Source: an uncultured Prevotella sp. | GTDB taxonomy: Bacteria; Bacteroidota; Bacteroidia; Bacteroidales; Bacteroidaceae | DNA: 19,255 bases | Assembly (NCBI GenBank): GCA_934196725.1 | Contig: CAKPWR010000052.1 | Span: forward strand, 1-19,255 | Direction: 5' to 3' | Shown here: in pieces, positions 8,193 through 15,474 of the stretch | How the letters are laid out: the number at the start of each line of letters is the position of its first letter | How positions within the stretch are numbered: the stretch's first letter is position 1 | Notes under the pieces: model-generated | Seen by the model: the letters and a program-made list of their open reading frames with translations, nothing else | Databases searched by the model: none | Told to the model about the DNA's origin: nothing | Program-made: the position numbers and the translations under genes

Positions 8193-8555
8193 ATGGGAAG
8201 AAACAAATACTCAGCAGGAGAAATTAAGGAAATCGGAAAGTTGCTGCGACTCAAGAACGCAGGCAACCGTTTACAACAGAAAATGATACGCCACGACCTT
8301 CGCGTGGATTATGAATTCAACATCTCTGACTTCAATGAGCCGGGCAAGGCTTTCGGCGAGGAGGAACTGCAGGATGCCATCAAGCGTGGCGCCATCCAGA
8401 TTCTCGACGATGCCACCATCGAGGCTATGAAGGCTAAGCGTGCAAGAGACAAGGCTCGCGACGAGGCAGAGAGACAGAAAGAAGCTGTAGCCAGCGGTGA
8501 ACAGACCGATTGGCAGGAGGCTATGAAGCAGTGGAATGAGTATTACGAAAAGTAA
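8193..8555 (+). CDS. Conserved 120-aa protein of unknown function
   Basis: I do not recognise a named family. The 120-residue protein is hydrophilic with no signal peptide or membrane segment. The first 50 residues are basic (GRNKYSAGEIKEIGKLLRLK, then QQKMIRHDLRVDYEF). They are followed by a segment with DFNEPGKAFGEEELQDAIKRG and a helical, highly charged stretch (about 78-105, repeating Lys-Ala-Arg-Asp) likely to form a coiled coil. The C-terminus is Trp-rich (DWQEAMKQWNEYYEK). A good promoter directly upstream and codon use like its neighbours support a real gene. It lies 81 bases before the cyclophilin gene with no terminator between, so the two may be cotranscribed. A nucleic-acid or ribosome-associated role would be a guess. 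Confidence 0.8.
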   Translation: MGRNKYSAGEIKEIGKLLRLKNAGNRLQQKMIRHDLRVDYEFNISDFNEPGKAFGEEELQDAIKRGAIQILDDATIEAMKAKRARDKARDEAERQKEAVASGEQTDWQEAMKQWNEYYEK

Positions 8556-8584
8556 AAAGGTAAAAAAGTAAAAAGGTAAAAAAC
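8553..8584 (+). repeat. Four octamer repeats starting at the stop codon
   Basis: TAAAAAGG, TAAAAAAG, TAAAAAGG and TAAAAAAC are consecutive. The TAA of the first unit is the stop codon of the 120-aa gene. The unit is the same as that after the HAD gene. Confidence 0.8.
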
Positions 8585-8627
8585 ATACTGATTACGACAT
8601 ATACCGATTAATAAAATATACTGATTA
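8585..8627 (+). repeat. Three ATAYYGATTA repeats before the cyclophilin gene
   Basis: ATACTGATTA (ending 8594), ATACCGATTA (ending 8610) and ATACTGATTA (ending 8627) recur with 16- and 17-base spacing. They directly follow the octamers and end nine bases before the cyclophilin start. Confidence 0.6.
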
Positions 8628-8636
8628 TAAATTATT

Positions 8637-9383
8637 ATGGCTAAAGTATTGATTAAGACTTCAGAGGGCGACATCAAAGTGCGCCTCTACGACGAAACAC
8701 CTCAGCATCGTGACAACTTCATCAAGTTGACAAAAGAGGGATATTTCGATGGCACACTCTTCCACCGTGTCATCAAGGATTTCATGATCCAGGGCGGTGA
8801 CCCGGATAGCAAGGGCGCTCCTAAGGGAAAGATGCTGGGCACGGGCGGACCTGATTATACCATCCCTGCCGAGTTCGTTTATCCACAACTTTTCCACAAG
8901 CGTGGTGCCTTGAGCGCTGCCCGTCTTGGCGACGAGGTGAACCCTAACCGCGAGAGCAGCGGCAGCCAGTTTTATATTGTATGGGGAAAAACCTACAAGC
9001 AGAACGAGCTGAAGCAGATGGAGAAGCAGATGGGCATGCAGATGGAGCAGAATATCTTCAACCAGCTTGCCAAGGAGCACCATGATGAAATCATGAACTT
9101 CCGACGCAACCGCGACCGCGAAGGCTTGATGAAACTGCAGGATGAACTGGTGGATGAAACCAAGAAACGCTGCAAGGAGCAGGGCTACCCTAAGTTTACC
9201 GAGGAGCAGCAGAAGGCTTACACCGAAGTGGGCGGCACCCCATTCCTCGACAATCAATATACCGTATTTGGAGAGGTGGAAGAAGGCCTTGATGTAGTGG
9301 AGAAAATTCAGAACTGCGAAACCATGCGTGGTGATAGACCTAAGGAGGATATCAGCATGGAAATCTCCGTTATAGAAGAATAA
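8637..9383 (+). CDS. Cyclophilin-type peptidyl-prolyl isomerase
   Basis: A 248-residue cyclophilin that catalyses cis-trans isomerisation of peptide bonds before proline. Active-site features include FHRVIKDFMIQGGDP at 42-56, with Arg44 and Gln52 in the usual positions, and SGSQFYI at 108-114. The domain is split: a lysine-, glutamate- and methionine-rich helical insert occupies about 118-200, after which the fold resumes with FLDNQYTVFGEVEEGLDVVEKI. The usual single-domain form is about 165 residues, so the extra length is this insert, as I recall for Bacteroidota homologues. There is no signal peptide, so it is predicted cytoplasmic. The terminator follows within ten bases of the stop. The family is certain and the role of the insert is unknown. 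Confidence 0.93.
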   Translation: MAKVLIKTSEGDIKVRLYDETPQHRDNFIKLTKEGYFDGTLFHRVIKDFMIQGGDPDSKGAPKGKMLGTGGPDYTIPAEFVYPQLFHKRGALSAARLGDEVNPNRESSGSQFYIVWGKTYKQNELKQMEKQMGMQMEQNIFNQLAKEHHDEIMNFRRNRDREGLMKLQDELVDETKKRCKEQGYPKFTEEQQKAYTEVGGTPFLDNQYTVFGEVEEGLDVVEKIQNCETMRGDRPKEDISMEISVIEE

Positions 9384-9390
9384 AAGGCAT

Positions 9391-9427
9391 TTCTCGCAGT
9401 TTCCAACGAAATCTGCGAGAATTTTTT
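9391..9427 (+). terminator. Intrinsic terminator after the cyclophilin gene
   Basis: TTCTCGCAG (9391-9399) pairs perfectly with CTGCGAGAA (9413-9421), then six T. Confidence 0.9.
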
Positions 9428-9480
9428 ATTAAGTACCAACAACTATTCATTCGTATTAAATAAAAAACAAACAAATCAAA

Positions 9481-10815
9481 ATGAAAAAGATTCATGGAAA
9501 AATGATGAAGGGCATCACGGCCAAGAGCCTGATGATGCTCCTGGCTTTGGCAGGGTCTAACTACTGCCATGCTCAACAAGCCACCATCGTGGTAAGTAAT
9601 GCTACTTCCGCCTCACGCACGGAGCTTATCTCTCTGAACATGAGTGAGATTAAGGCGAAACTGGGAAACACCGCCCCTAAAAAGGGTGAGGCTTATATCG
9701 TGAAGAACAAGCGAGGACAGCAGATTGGCTCGCAGATTACTCACGACGGTTTTCTGCTCATAGATGCAAGCGTGCGCCCTCACGGATCTGCCACTTACTA
9801 CGTGAGCATCGGCAAGCCTTACCAGCAGAAGGTTTATGCCACCGGCGCTCTCTATAAGATAAGAAAAGACGATATCGCCTGGGAGAACGACCGTTGCGCC
9901 TACCGCGTATATGGCCCTGCCCTGCAGAAGACGGGCGAGCAATCCTTCGGTACCGACATTTGGGTGAAGAATACTCCGGACACCGTGGTTTACGAGCGAT
10001 ACATCAAGGATATGAACGGCAATATCAAGGGCGACAAGATTGATTCCAAGGTAAGAGCTATGCAAAAGCAGGAAAAGGCAGAGAAGAACACAGCAAAGGC
10101 TGCTGCTCTTGCCAAGCAAATCAAGGCTCTGCAGGCAGAATCGCGCGAAATGGATATCACCACTTCCTTCCATCTAGACCACGGCAACGGATTGGATCCT
10201 TATCGTGTGGGCGCCACATTGGGTCTTGGTGCACCAAGCCTGATGGTGGGCAAAAATCAGGTTTTGCCTTACTGCTACAAGGATTATAAGATTCTGGACA
10301 ACGGTCCGCTCCGCTTCACCGTAGAACTGACTTACAACCCATCTACCGTGGGCGATATGAAGAACGTGGTGGAGCATCGCATCATCTCTCTCGACAAGGG
10401 CAGCAATTTCAACAAGATGACCGTATGGTACGACGGCTTGACCACTCCTACCGATTTCGCCACCGGTTTCCCAATCCACGAGGAGGATACGGAGAGTAAG
10501 ACTTTCGCCAAGGACTATGTAAGTTATGCCGACCCAACAGACAATATCGAAGTAAACAACTCACAGGTTTACGTGGGTGTACTCTTCCCAGAAGGCATCG
10601 ACAACACTTACTACCAGCTCTTCGAGAAGAAGCACGATGGTGCTACGGGGCATGCCCTCGGCTTGAAGCGTGGCTTGAAGAACCAGGAGAAATACAGTTA
10701 TTACTTCGGTGCAGCATGGAACAAGTATGATGTAAGGAGTTATGCCGAATGGCAGATTCGCATCAAGGATTTCCTGGATGCACAGAAGACACCACTCGAA
10801 ATTGAAGTGAAATAA
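9481..10815 (+). CDS. Secreted DUF4861 family protein
   Basis: A 444-residue exported protein that I recognise as DUF4861. The N-terminus is a Sec signal peptide with a basic start, a hydrophobic core around 17-25 and a likely cleavage after CHA near residue 32, giving a periplasmic or surface protein. The Cys before the site does not fit a lipobox. The body is beta-rich with aromatic and glycine-rich stretches (DHGNGLDPYRVGATLGLGAPSL, later GFPIHEEDTES). A lysine-alanine-rich helical insert lies at about 190-225. Members often sit in polysaccharide-use loci near pectin-degrading enzymes, but no SusC/D or glycosidase is seen here, so a carbohydrate role is only a family-level guess. I find no clear promoter. 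It is convergent with the DUF4923 gene. Confidence 0.8.
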   Translation: MKKIHGKMMKGITAKSLMMLLALAGSNYCHAQQATIVVSNATSASRTELISLNMSEIKAKLGNTAPKKGEAYIVKNKRGQQIGSQITHDGFLLIDASVRPHGSATYYVSIGKPYQQKVYATGALYKIRKDDIAWENDRCAYRVYGPALQKTGEQSFGTDIWVKNTPDTVVYERYIKDMNGNIKGDKIDSKVRAMQKQEKAEKNTAKAAALAKQIKALQAESREMDITTSFHLDHGNGLDPYRVGATLGLGAPSLMVGKNQVLPYCYKDYKILDNGPLRFTVELTYNPSTVGDMKNVVEHRIISLDKGSNFNKMTVWYDGLTTPTDFATGFPIHEEDTESKTFAKDYVSYADPTDNIEVNNSQVYVGVLFPEGIDNTYYQLFEKKHDGATGHALGLKRGLKNQEKYSYYFGAAWNKYDVRSYAEWQIRIKDFLDAQKTPLEIEVK

Positions 10816-10866
10816 GAAATATATAAAAACGTAAAAGCGATAAGCAAAGATATAAAAGACGAATAA

Positions 10867-10903
10867 AAAGCCGCCCTCATATAATTAGAATGAGGACGGC
10901 TTT
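10867..10903. terminator. Bidirectional terminator between convergent genes
   Basis: AAAGCCGCCCTCAT (10867-10880) pairs with ATGAGGACGGCTTT (10890-10903) with one mismatch. A-runs and T-runs on both sides suit termination of both the DUF4861 (+) and DUF4923 (-) transcripts. Confidence 0.88.
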
Positions 10904-10926
10904 ATTGCTTTTTAATAAAGATTATA

Positions 10927-11793
10927 TTATTTAGTCATCTCAAAACCTACTCGCATGCCGTCATAATTATTGGCAATGCTGCCAACAGCGCTCAATGTAG
11001 AGCTGCCCTTGAAGGCACTGAGGGCCTTGATGAGATTGAGCAGCTTCTTCTGGTCGAAGAGAAGACTGATGCCATTGGTAGTCTTGGTGGCATAACCCGA
11101 AGCACTCAGCAACAGACCTTTCATCTGAATGGCGTGAGTTTTCTCATCAAAGGTATAATTTCCATTCCATGCCTTGCCGTCAATCTTGGCAGAGAAAGTG
11201 CCATCGGTATTAAAGGTGAAGTAGGTATTGGAACTGCTGAATCCGAACTTTTTATAATATCCCTCCAGCTGATTCTCTATCTTGTTAGCAGCAATCTCGC
11301 CACCCGCCTTAGCCAACAGATTCTCGGAAGTGAAGGCGCAACCCGGCTTGCAGTACTTCCAGGTATGGCAGAGGTCTGCCTGCTTGAATGTACTCGAACC
11401 AATTACATTGTTCAAGATTCCGTTGATGATGCTACCTGCAGTGCTTGAGCCCGAATTGCTGGAATTGCTAGAGCTGTTTCCACCCAGGATAGCCCCCAGA
11501 ACACCTGCGACGGTTGCTGCCGAATTGGCAGTAGCTGCAGTATTATTAGCGGTAGAAGTGGTTGCAGAAGAAGAAGCTGCTGCAGAAGAAGTTGTTGTCT
11601 TCTTCGAAGTAGAAGTTGTCTTCTTAGTAGTAGTCTTCTTGGAAGAAGATTTTTTAGTAGTCTTCTTGGTTGATTTCTTGACCGGCATCAACTCAGAGTT
11701 AGAAGCATTCAGCGCAGCTTCGTTCATGGCGCTTGCAGTGCTGCCAGCTGTGCATGCGAGCACGAGTGCAGCCAAAATAAATACCTTTTTCAT
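10927..11793 (-). CDS. Secreted DUF4923 (lipocalin-like) family protein
   Basis: A 288-residue exported protein. Residues 1-22 form a signal peptide ending in STASA. Residues 38-75 are almost only Lys, Thr and Ser (tracts such as KKTTKKSSSKKTTTKK), followed to about 130 by Ala/Ser/Thr/Asn/Gly-rich sequence with a hydrophobic glycine segment (AGVLGAILGG). From about 138 a folded domain begins with DLCHTWKYCKPGCAFTSENLL. It continues with FNTDGTFSAKIDGKAWNGNYTF, which resembles the strand pattern of DUF4923/lipocalin-like proteins. Cys143, Cys149 and Cys153 could form a disulfide. Function is unknown; a periplasmic or surface role is inferred from the signal peptide. The low-complexity linker is longer than I would expect and may be length-variable. 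It shares a terminator with the DUF4861 gene. Confidence 0.83.
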   Translation of the reverse strand: MKKVFILAALVLACTAGSTASAMNEAALNASNSELMPVKKSTKKTTKKSSSKKTTTKKTTSTSKKTTTSSAAASSSATTSTANNTAATANSAATVAGVLGAILGGNSSSNSSNSGSSTAGSIINGILNNVIGSSTFKQADLCHTWKYCKPGCAFTSENLLAKAGGEIAANKIENQLEGYYKKFGFSSSNTYFTFNTDGTFSAKIDGKAWNGNYTFDEKTHAIQMKGLLLSASGYATKTTNGISLLFDQKKLLNLIKALSAFKGSSTLSAVGSIANNYDGMRVGFEMTK

Positions 11794-12057
11794 TTTTACT
11801 TTCTATTTATTTTAATCTAATTCTCTTATATCATTCGCTTTCTTCTCTTCCATATTTCCCACCACAAATGGAAAATACTATTATTATAGATGAAAAAAGG
11901 GGCAAAAGGTTTAATTTGTTGCATAAATAGTGCATAAATCATTCGAAATGTGACGAATTTGTGCCAACGATTGCACATTTTTTTGACATAAATCAAAAAA
12001 TATCATTTTTTATGCATATTTTACCGAAAAGTGTACCCGAAAACGGACAGAATATCC
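11794..12057. other. Intergenic regulatory region between DUF4923 gene and small gene
   Basis: No gene is visible. It should hold the DUF4923 promoter (minus strand), though I find no exact TAnnTTTG for it. It also holds the upstream control region of the 38-codon gene. Notable elements are the direct repeat TGCATAAAT at 11920-11928 and 11931-11939 (11-base period), TGTGC/GCACA around 11960-11977, and the FNR-like palindrome at 11983-11996. Confidence 0.5.
11983..11996. promoter_or_regulatory. FNR/CRP-like palindrome upstream of the small gene
   Basis: TTGACATAAATCAA fits the FNR box TTGAT-N4-ATCAA with one change, and lies within a longer perfect inverted repeat TTTTGA-N6-TCAAAA (11981-11998). 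Its centre is 75.5 bases before the last base of the downstream -7 element, near -81 from the predicted start, a spacing used by class I CRP/FNR activators. Confidence 0.4.
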
Positions 12058-12065
12058 TATCTTTG
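12058..12065 (+). promoter_or_regulatory. Candidate -7 element of the 38-codon gene
   Basis: TATCTTTG followed by GCAG is a strong match to TAnnTTTG. There is no TTTG at -33, which would fit a promoter that depends on an activator. Confidence 0.5.
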
Positions 12066-12093
12066 CAGCGGTTTTAATAATTCACGATAGGTT

Positions 12094-12210
12094 ATGAATG
12101 ATTTAATTAAGGTAAATTCAGAGAATCAGAATCAGGCCATCGACAGATGCCAGCAGATTCTTAATGAACGCCGCGAGGCACTTGCCTCTAAGGCTAGAAG
12201 AAGAGATTAA
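12094..12210 (+). CDS. Small 38-residue protein, unknown function
   Basis: A 38-codon reading frame starting MNDLIKVNSENQ and ending EALASKARRRD, with a normal ATG and TAA. It begins 28 bases after a good -7 element. Its 3' tail ends in a strong terminator, so it sits in a transcript of its own. From residue 14 on it is predicted helical and amphipathic, with a basic C-terminus (Arg35-37). It has one Cys (19), no signal peptide and no membrane segment. GC content and codon use resemble the neighbouring genes and contrast with the AT-rich flanks. I recognise no family. Alternatives are an incidental frame in a regulatory RNA, or a leader peptide, but no gene follows on this strand. Confidence 0.6.
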   Translation: MNDLIKVNSENQNQAIDRCQQILNERREALASKARRRD

Positions 12211-12437
12211 GTCTTTTTGATTTATAACGAACAGGAGACAAGATCCTTCTTGGAAAAGAGATTATTTTCAGAATGACATTCGGTTGGAGAGATTCTGCTG
12301 ATTCCTATTTCTCAGGAATACAAAAGAGAAAGAGAGAGTCAGAGAAACAGAACCCCGAAAACTGAAAATGAGAGAGATTTTTCAGAACGACTCTTAAATT
12401 TTAAGAGGAACTGAAATTTTTGGGAAAAGAAAAAGTT
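12211..12437 (+). other. Structured 3' tail of the small-gene transcript
   Basis: There is no further gene. The sequence holds three hairpins in the + sense: ATTCCT/AGGAAT (12301-12319), CTGAAAAT/ATTTTTCAG (12362-12385) and CTCTTAA-ATT-TTAAGAG (12391-12407), followed by the terminator. The stretch 12320-12378 is very purine-rich. A 3'-UTR-derived small RNA is possible. Confidence 0.45.
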
Positions 12438-12486
12438 AAAATCCCGTTGTCTACCACTTGCATGGTAAGTACAACGGGATTTTTTC
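12438..12486. terminator. Bidirectional terminator
   Basis: AAAATCCCGTTGT (12438-12450) pairs with ACAACGGGATTTT (12471-12483), with an inner TACCA/TGGTA stem. The + strand has six T after it and the minus strand four, so it can end both the small-gene transcript and the M16 peptidase transcript. Confidence 0.9.
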
Positions 12487-12524
12487 ATTTTCTATCCGAT
12501 ATTTGAATCAGATATCAGAATCTA

Positions 12525-15347
12525 TTACTTGTTCTTCTCGCCCTTCATGATAACCTCTACATGGTTGCCGCTCTTCAAGATAACATTCTTGAGGAAGTCG
12601 GAAATCTGAGCGCCATCAATTGACTTCACGAGATTCTTGTAGTTGCTGTAGTCATCTGCCTTGTGAAGCTCAAACATACCCAAGGTCTGAAGCCAGTAGC
12701 CGTTGGTCTTCTCGTCAACACCTGCCTTCTTCAGCAAAATCTCCTTCACCTTCTGCAAATCGTCAGCATCAACCTTGGCAATGACCTCGTCCATACCCTT
12801 GAAGAAGCATGGGATAGCTACATCTGCCTTCTCAGGATTCAACTGAGCCATACCGTTGATGGTAACCATCACCTTGTTGTCTGTATCGAAGAATACACCA
12901 TAGTTGGCACCTGCTGAATATGCTGCGCTCAACTCCTCGCGGATGCTGTGCAGATACTTCATCTCCAGGAGGCGTGCTGCCATATCTGCCAATACGCTGC
13001 TCTTCTGGGTATAAGGCATCTTGGCAAACCACATCTCGCGAGCCTGGCTCTGAGGGTTCTCCATTGCCTTGCAGAATACATTGCTTACCTTGCCATGAGC
13101 ATAAGGCATTGGCTGGTTCTTGATCTTGATCTTCATGCCCTGATTAGGGAGAGATGCAATATACTGCTCGATGAGAGGAAGGAGCACCTTCTCGTCATAG
13201 TTACCTACAAAGTAGAAAGTGAAATCCTTGGCATTGCTGTAGAGCTGATGCCACATTTCGAGACAAGCATCATAATCTATGCCCTGAACATCTGATGCCT
13301 CAGGGATGCGAGCCAACTTGCTGCCCAGGTAAAGGGTGCTCTGTACTGAGTCCTGATATACCAGGCTAGGGTTATTGCTCTTGGTAGCAAGAACGGTAGC
13401 ATAGGTATTCTTCATATTGTCGAATGCCTTCTGGTCCTTGGTAACATTGGTCATAGAGAGGTAAACCAGCTGCATCATCGTCTCGAGATCCTTAGGAGTG
13501 GTGGTACCATTCATACCATGACGGAAGGTAGAGAATGAGAAATTCACACCACACTGCTTGCCGGCAAGTGCCTTCTCCAAATCATTGCTTGAGAAATCGC
13601 CCAAACCACTCAACGACCAGACTGTGCTGGCATTCTGCGCATTGATAGGGTCATTCTGATAAGCTGCATAACCGATATTGGCAGAAGCAGCAAACTGAAT
13701 CTCATCGTCCTTGAAGTCGGTCTTCTTGATGATTACCTTGGCACCGTTGGAGAGGGTAAGCTTCTTGAATCCCAACTGCTTGTTCTCCTCGATCTTCTTA
13801 ATCTTGCCTGCCTTAGGAGCCTGAGCCATCAGTGGCTCCTGCTTTACATTGTCTACGTAAGCCTCGAGCTTCTCGCTGCGCACCTGCTTCACGATGTCGG
13901 CAAGTTCCTGTTCGGTAGGATAAACCGCACCCTCAGCCTCGTGCATGAATACCATGCTTACCAGGTTGGTATCAGTGGTGCAGATGAGCTGCTTCATGGC
14001 ATTGTTCACCATCTCAAGAGGCAAACGTGGCACTACCATCTTATAAATCTGAGTCTCCTCCTCTACCGAAGGAATTGGCTCGTTAGAGATGAAGTGGTCT
14101 ACATACTGGGTAGTAAACTGCTCGTTCTTCATCTTAGTACGGTTCTCGTAAGTCTTCTCTACAAAACTCATGAATTCGTCCTTAGCACGCTGATACTCAG
14201 AAGCCGTGAAGCCGAAATCGTGCACGCGCTTAGCCTCGCGCATCAGGGCAGCATAAGCCTCCTTTGCCTTGCCAGGCTTAGCCACACCCATCATGGAGAA
14301 GGCATCCTTTGTGCTGGAAATCAGATAGTTGCCTATACTACTAGCACCCTGCAGGAATGGACAGTCAGCCTCGCGAGCCATCTCGGAAAGACGAGCATTG
14401 AGCATAGAAGTAGCCACATTCTTCAAATACCCCTCGAGCAGATATGGCAGAGAACCCTTCAATGAATCAGGAGTTGTCTCGTTCTTCATCATGATGTTGA
14501 TGATATCATACTGCTGTTCCTTGTTCTTATCCACTACGTAGATGGCTGTATCGTTGTCAGCTACAGGCACAGGAATCACCTTGGCAGCATCCTTAGGTAC
14601 CTTGATGCCTGAGAAAAGCTCCTTGATCTTGCCCTCGACATGGTTGACGTCCACATCACCCACTATGATAATAGCCTGATTGTCAGGACGATACCACTTA
14701 CGATAGTAAGCACGGAGAGTCTCTGGCTTGCATCCGTCGATAACGCTCATCAAGCCGATAGGCAGACGATAACCATACTTTTCGCCCTGATAGAGCTTAG
14801 GGAGAGCACGCTCCAGCATGAGCTGCTGACCCACCATGCGCATGCGGTACTCATTGTGAACCACATCACGCTCATCCTCGATAGCCTTGGTAGTAAGCGA
14901 GATGCCGTTGCTCCAATCCTTCAGGATGAGCATACATGAATCTACGGCAGAAACACGGGTAGTAGGCACATCGGTGAAGTAATAAACGGTCTTGTCAACA
15001 CTAGTATAAGCATTCAGATTACGACCATACTCCACACCGATGCTCTGCAGATAGTTCTGGAGGGTATTGTCCTTGAAGTGCTCAGTACCATTAAAGGCGA
15101 GGTGCTCAAGGAGGTGAGCCAAACCGCGCTGATCATCGTTCTCGTTAATAGAACCTACTTTCTGGGCGATGTAGAAGCTGGCTACATGCTCAGGATAACT
15201 GTTGTGGCGGATGTAGTAAGTCAATCCGTTGTCCAGACGACCAATCTTCACATCCTTATCCACTGGGATAGGTGGCATCTGCTGTGCCATCGCTGTTCCC
15301 ACAGAGAGCAACAGCACTGCTGCTGCGAAAATCTTTCTTAATCTCAT
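12525..15347 (-). CDS. Exported M16 (insulinase/pitrilysin) family zinc peptidase
   Basis: A 940-residue metallopeptidase with a signal peptide (hydrophobic 7-19, cleavage near AMA-QQ at 21), so periplasmic or envelope-located. The inverted zinc motif HLLEH lies at 78-82 (His78, Glu81, His82). The third ligand is Glu159 in IEDERDVVHNE, 77 residues after His82, as in pitrilysin. The protein contains two M16 halves. The second (from about 525) has no HxxEH and should be the inactive half that closes the chamber. Such enzymes cut short unfolded peptides; the natural substrate is unknown. It is monocistronic: its promoter overlaps the terminator of the upstream MATE gene and it ends at a bidirectional terminator. 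Identification is firm. Confidence 0.94.
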   Translation of the reverse strand: MRLRKIFAAAVLLLSVGTAMAQQMPPIPVDKDVKIGRLDNGLTYYIRHNSYPEHVASFYIAQKVGSINENDDQRGLAHLLEHLAFNGTEHFKDNTLQNYLQSIGVEYGRNLNAYTSVDKTVYYFTDVPTTRVSAVDSCMLILKDWSNGISLTTKAIEDERDVVHNEYRMRMVGQQLMLERALPKLYQGEKYGYRLPIGLMSVIDGCKPETLRAYYRKWYRPDNQAIIIVGDVDVNHVEGKIKELFSGIKVPKDAAKVIPVPVADNDTAIYVVDKNKEQQYDIINIMMKNETTPDSLKGSLPYLLEGYLKNVATSMLNARLSEMAREADCPFLQGASSIGNYLISSTKDAFSMMGVAKPGKAKEAYAALMREAKRVHDFGFTASEYQRAKDEFMSFVEKTYENRTKMKNEQFTTQYVDHFISNEPIPSVEEETQIYKMVVPRLPLEMVNNAMKQLICTTDTNLVSMVFMHEAEGAVYPTEQELADIVKQVRSEKLEAYVDNVKQEPLMAQAPKAGKIKKIEENKQLGFKKLTLSNGAKVIIKKTDFKDDEIQFAASANIGYAAYQNDPINAQNASTVWSLSGLGDFSSNDLEKALAGKQCGVNFSFSTFRHGMNGTTTPKDLETMMQLVYLSMTNVTKDQKAFDNMKNTYATVLATKSNNPSLVYQDSVQSTLYLGSKLARIPEASDVQGIDYDACLEMWHQLYSNAKDFTFYFVGNYDEKVLLPLIEQYIASLPNQGMKIKIKNQPMPYAHGKVSNVFCKAMENPQSQAREMWFAKMPYTQKSSVLADMAARLLEMKYLHSIREELSAAYSAGANYGVFFDTDNKVMVTINGMAQLNPEKADVAIPCFFKGMDEVIAKVDADDLQKVKEILLKKAGVDEKTNGYWLQTLGMFELHKADDYSNYKNLVKSIDGAQISDFLKNVILKSGNHVEVIMKGEKNK

Positions 15348-15396
15348 TTTCCTCTGTTGTAATTAATAAATATGTAATTATTAGTTATTTCGTGTG

Positions 15397-15427
15397 CAAA
15401 ATTACATAAAAATAAAAAGATTTGCAA
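15397..15427 (-). promoter_or_regulatory. Promoter of the M16 peptidase gene
   Basis: On the minus strand, TTG (15425-15427), 20 bases, then TAATTTTG (15397-15404). The leader would be about 43 nt. The -33 element lies inside the stem of the MATE terminator. Confidence 0.6.
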
Positions 15428-15461
15428 GCATTTGGAAGAATATCTTTCCAAATGCCTGCAA
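15405..15461 (-). terminator. Intrinsic terminator of the MATE gene
   Basis: TTGCAAGCATTTGGAA (15422-15437) pairs with TTCCAAATGCCTGCAA (15446-15461) with a single mismatch. On the minus strand the stem is followed by ATCTTTTTATTTTT. Confidence 0.88.
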
Positions 15462-15474
15462 TCTTAACATAAAA

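Noticed and set aside
8038..8627. Repeat tracts as a CRISPR array
   Set aside because: Units are 7-10 bases with no unique spacers of 25-40 bases, and no cas gene is nearby.
9613..10173. 186-codon minus-strand frame inside the DUF4861 gene
   Set aside because: It is antisense to a gene with a signal peptide and a recognised domain; the Leu-rich translation is typical of reverse-strand shadows.
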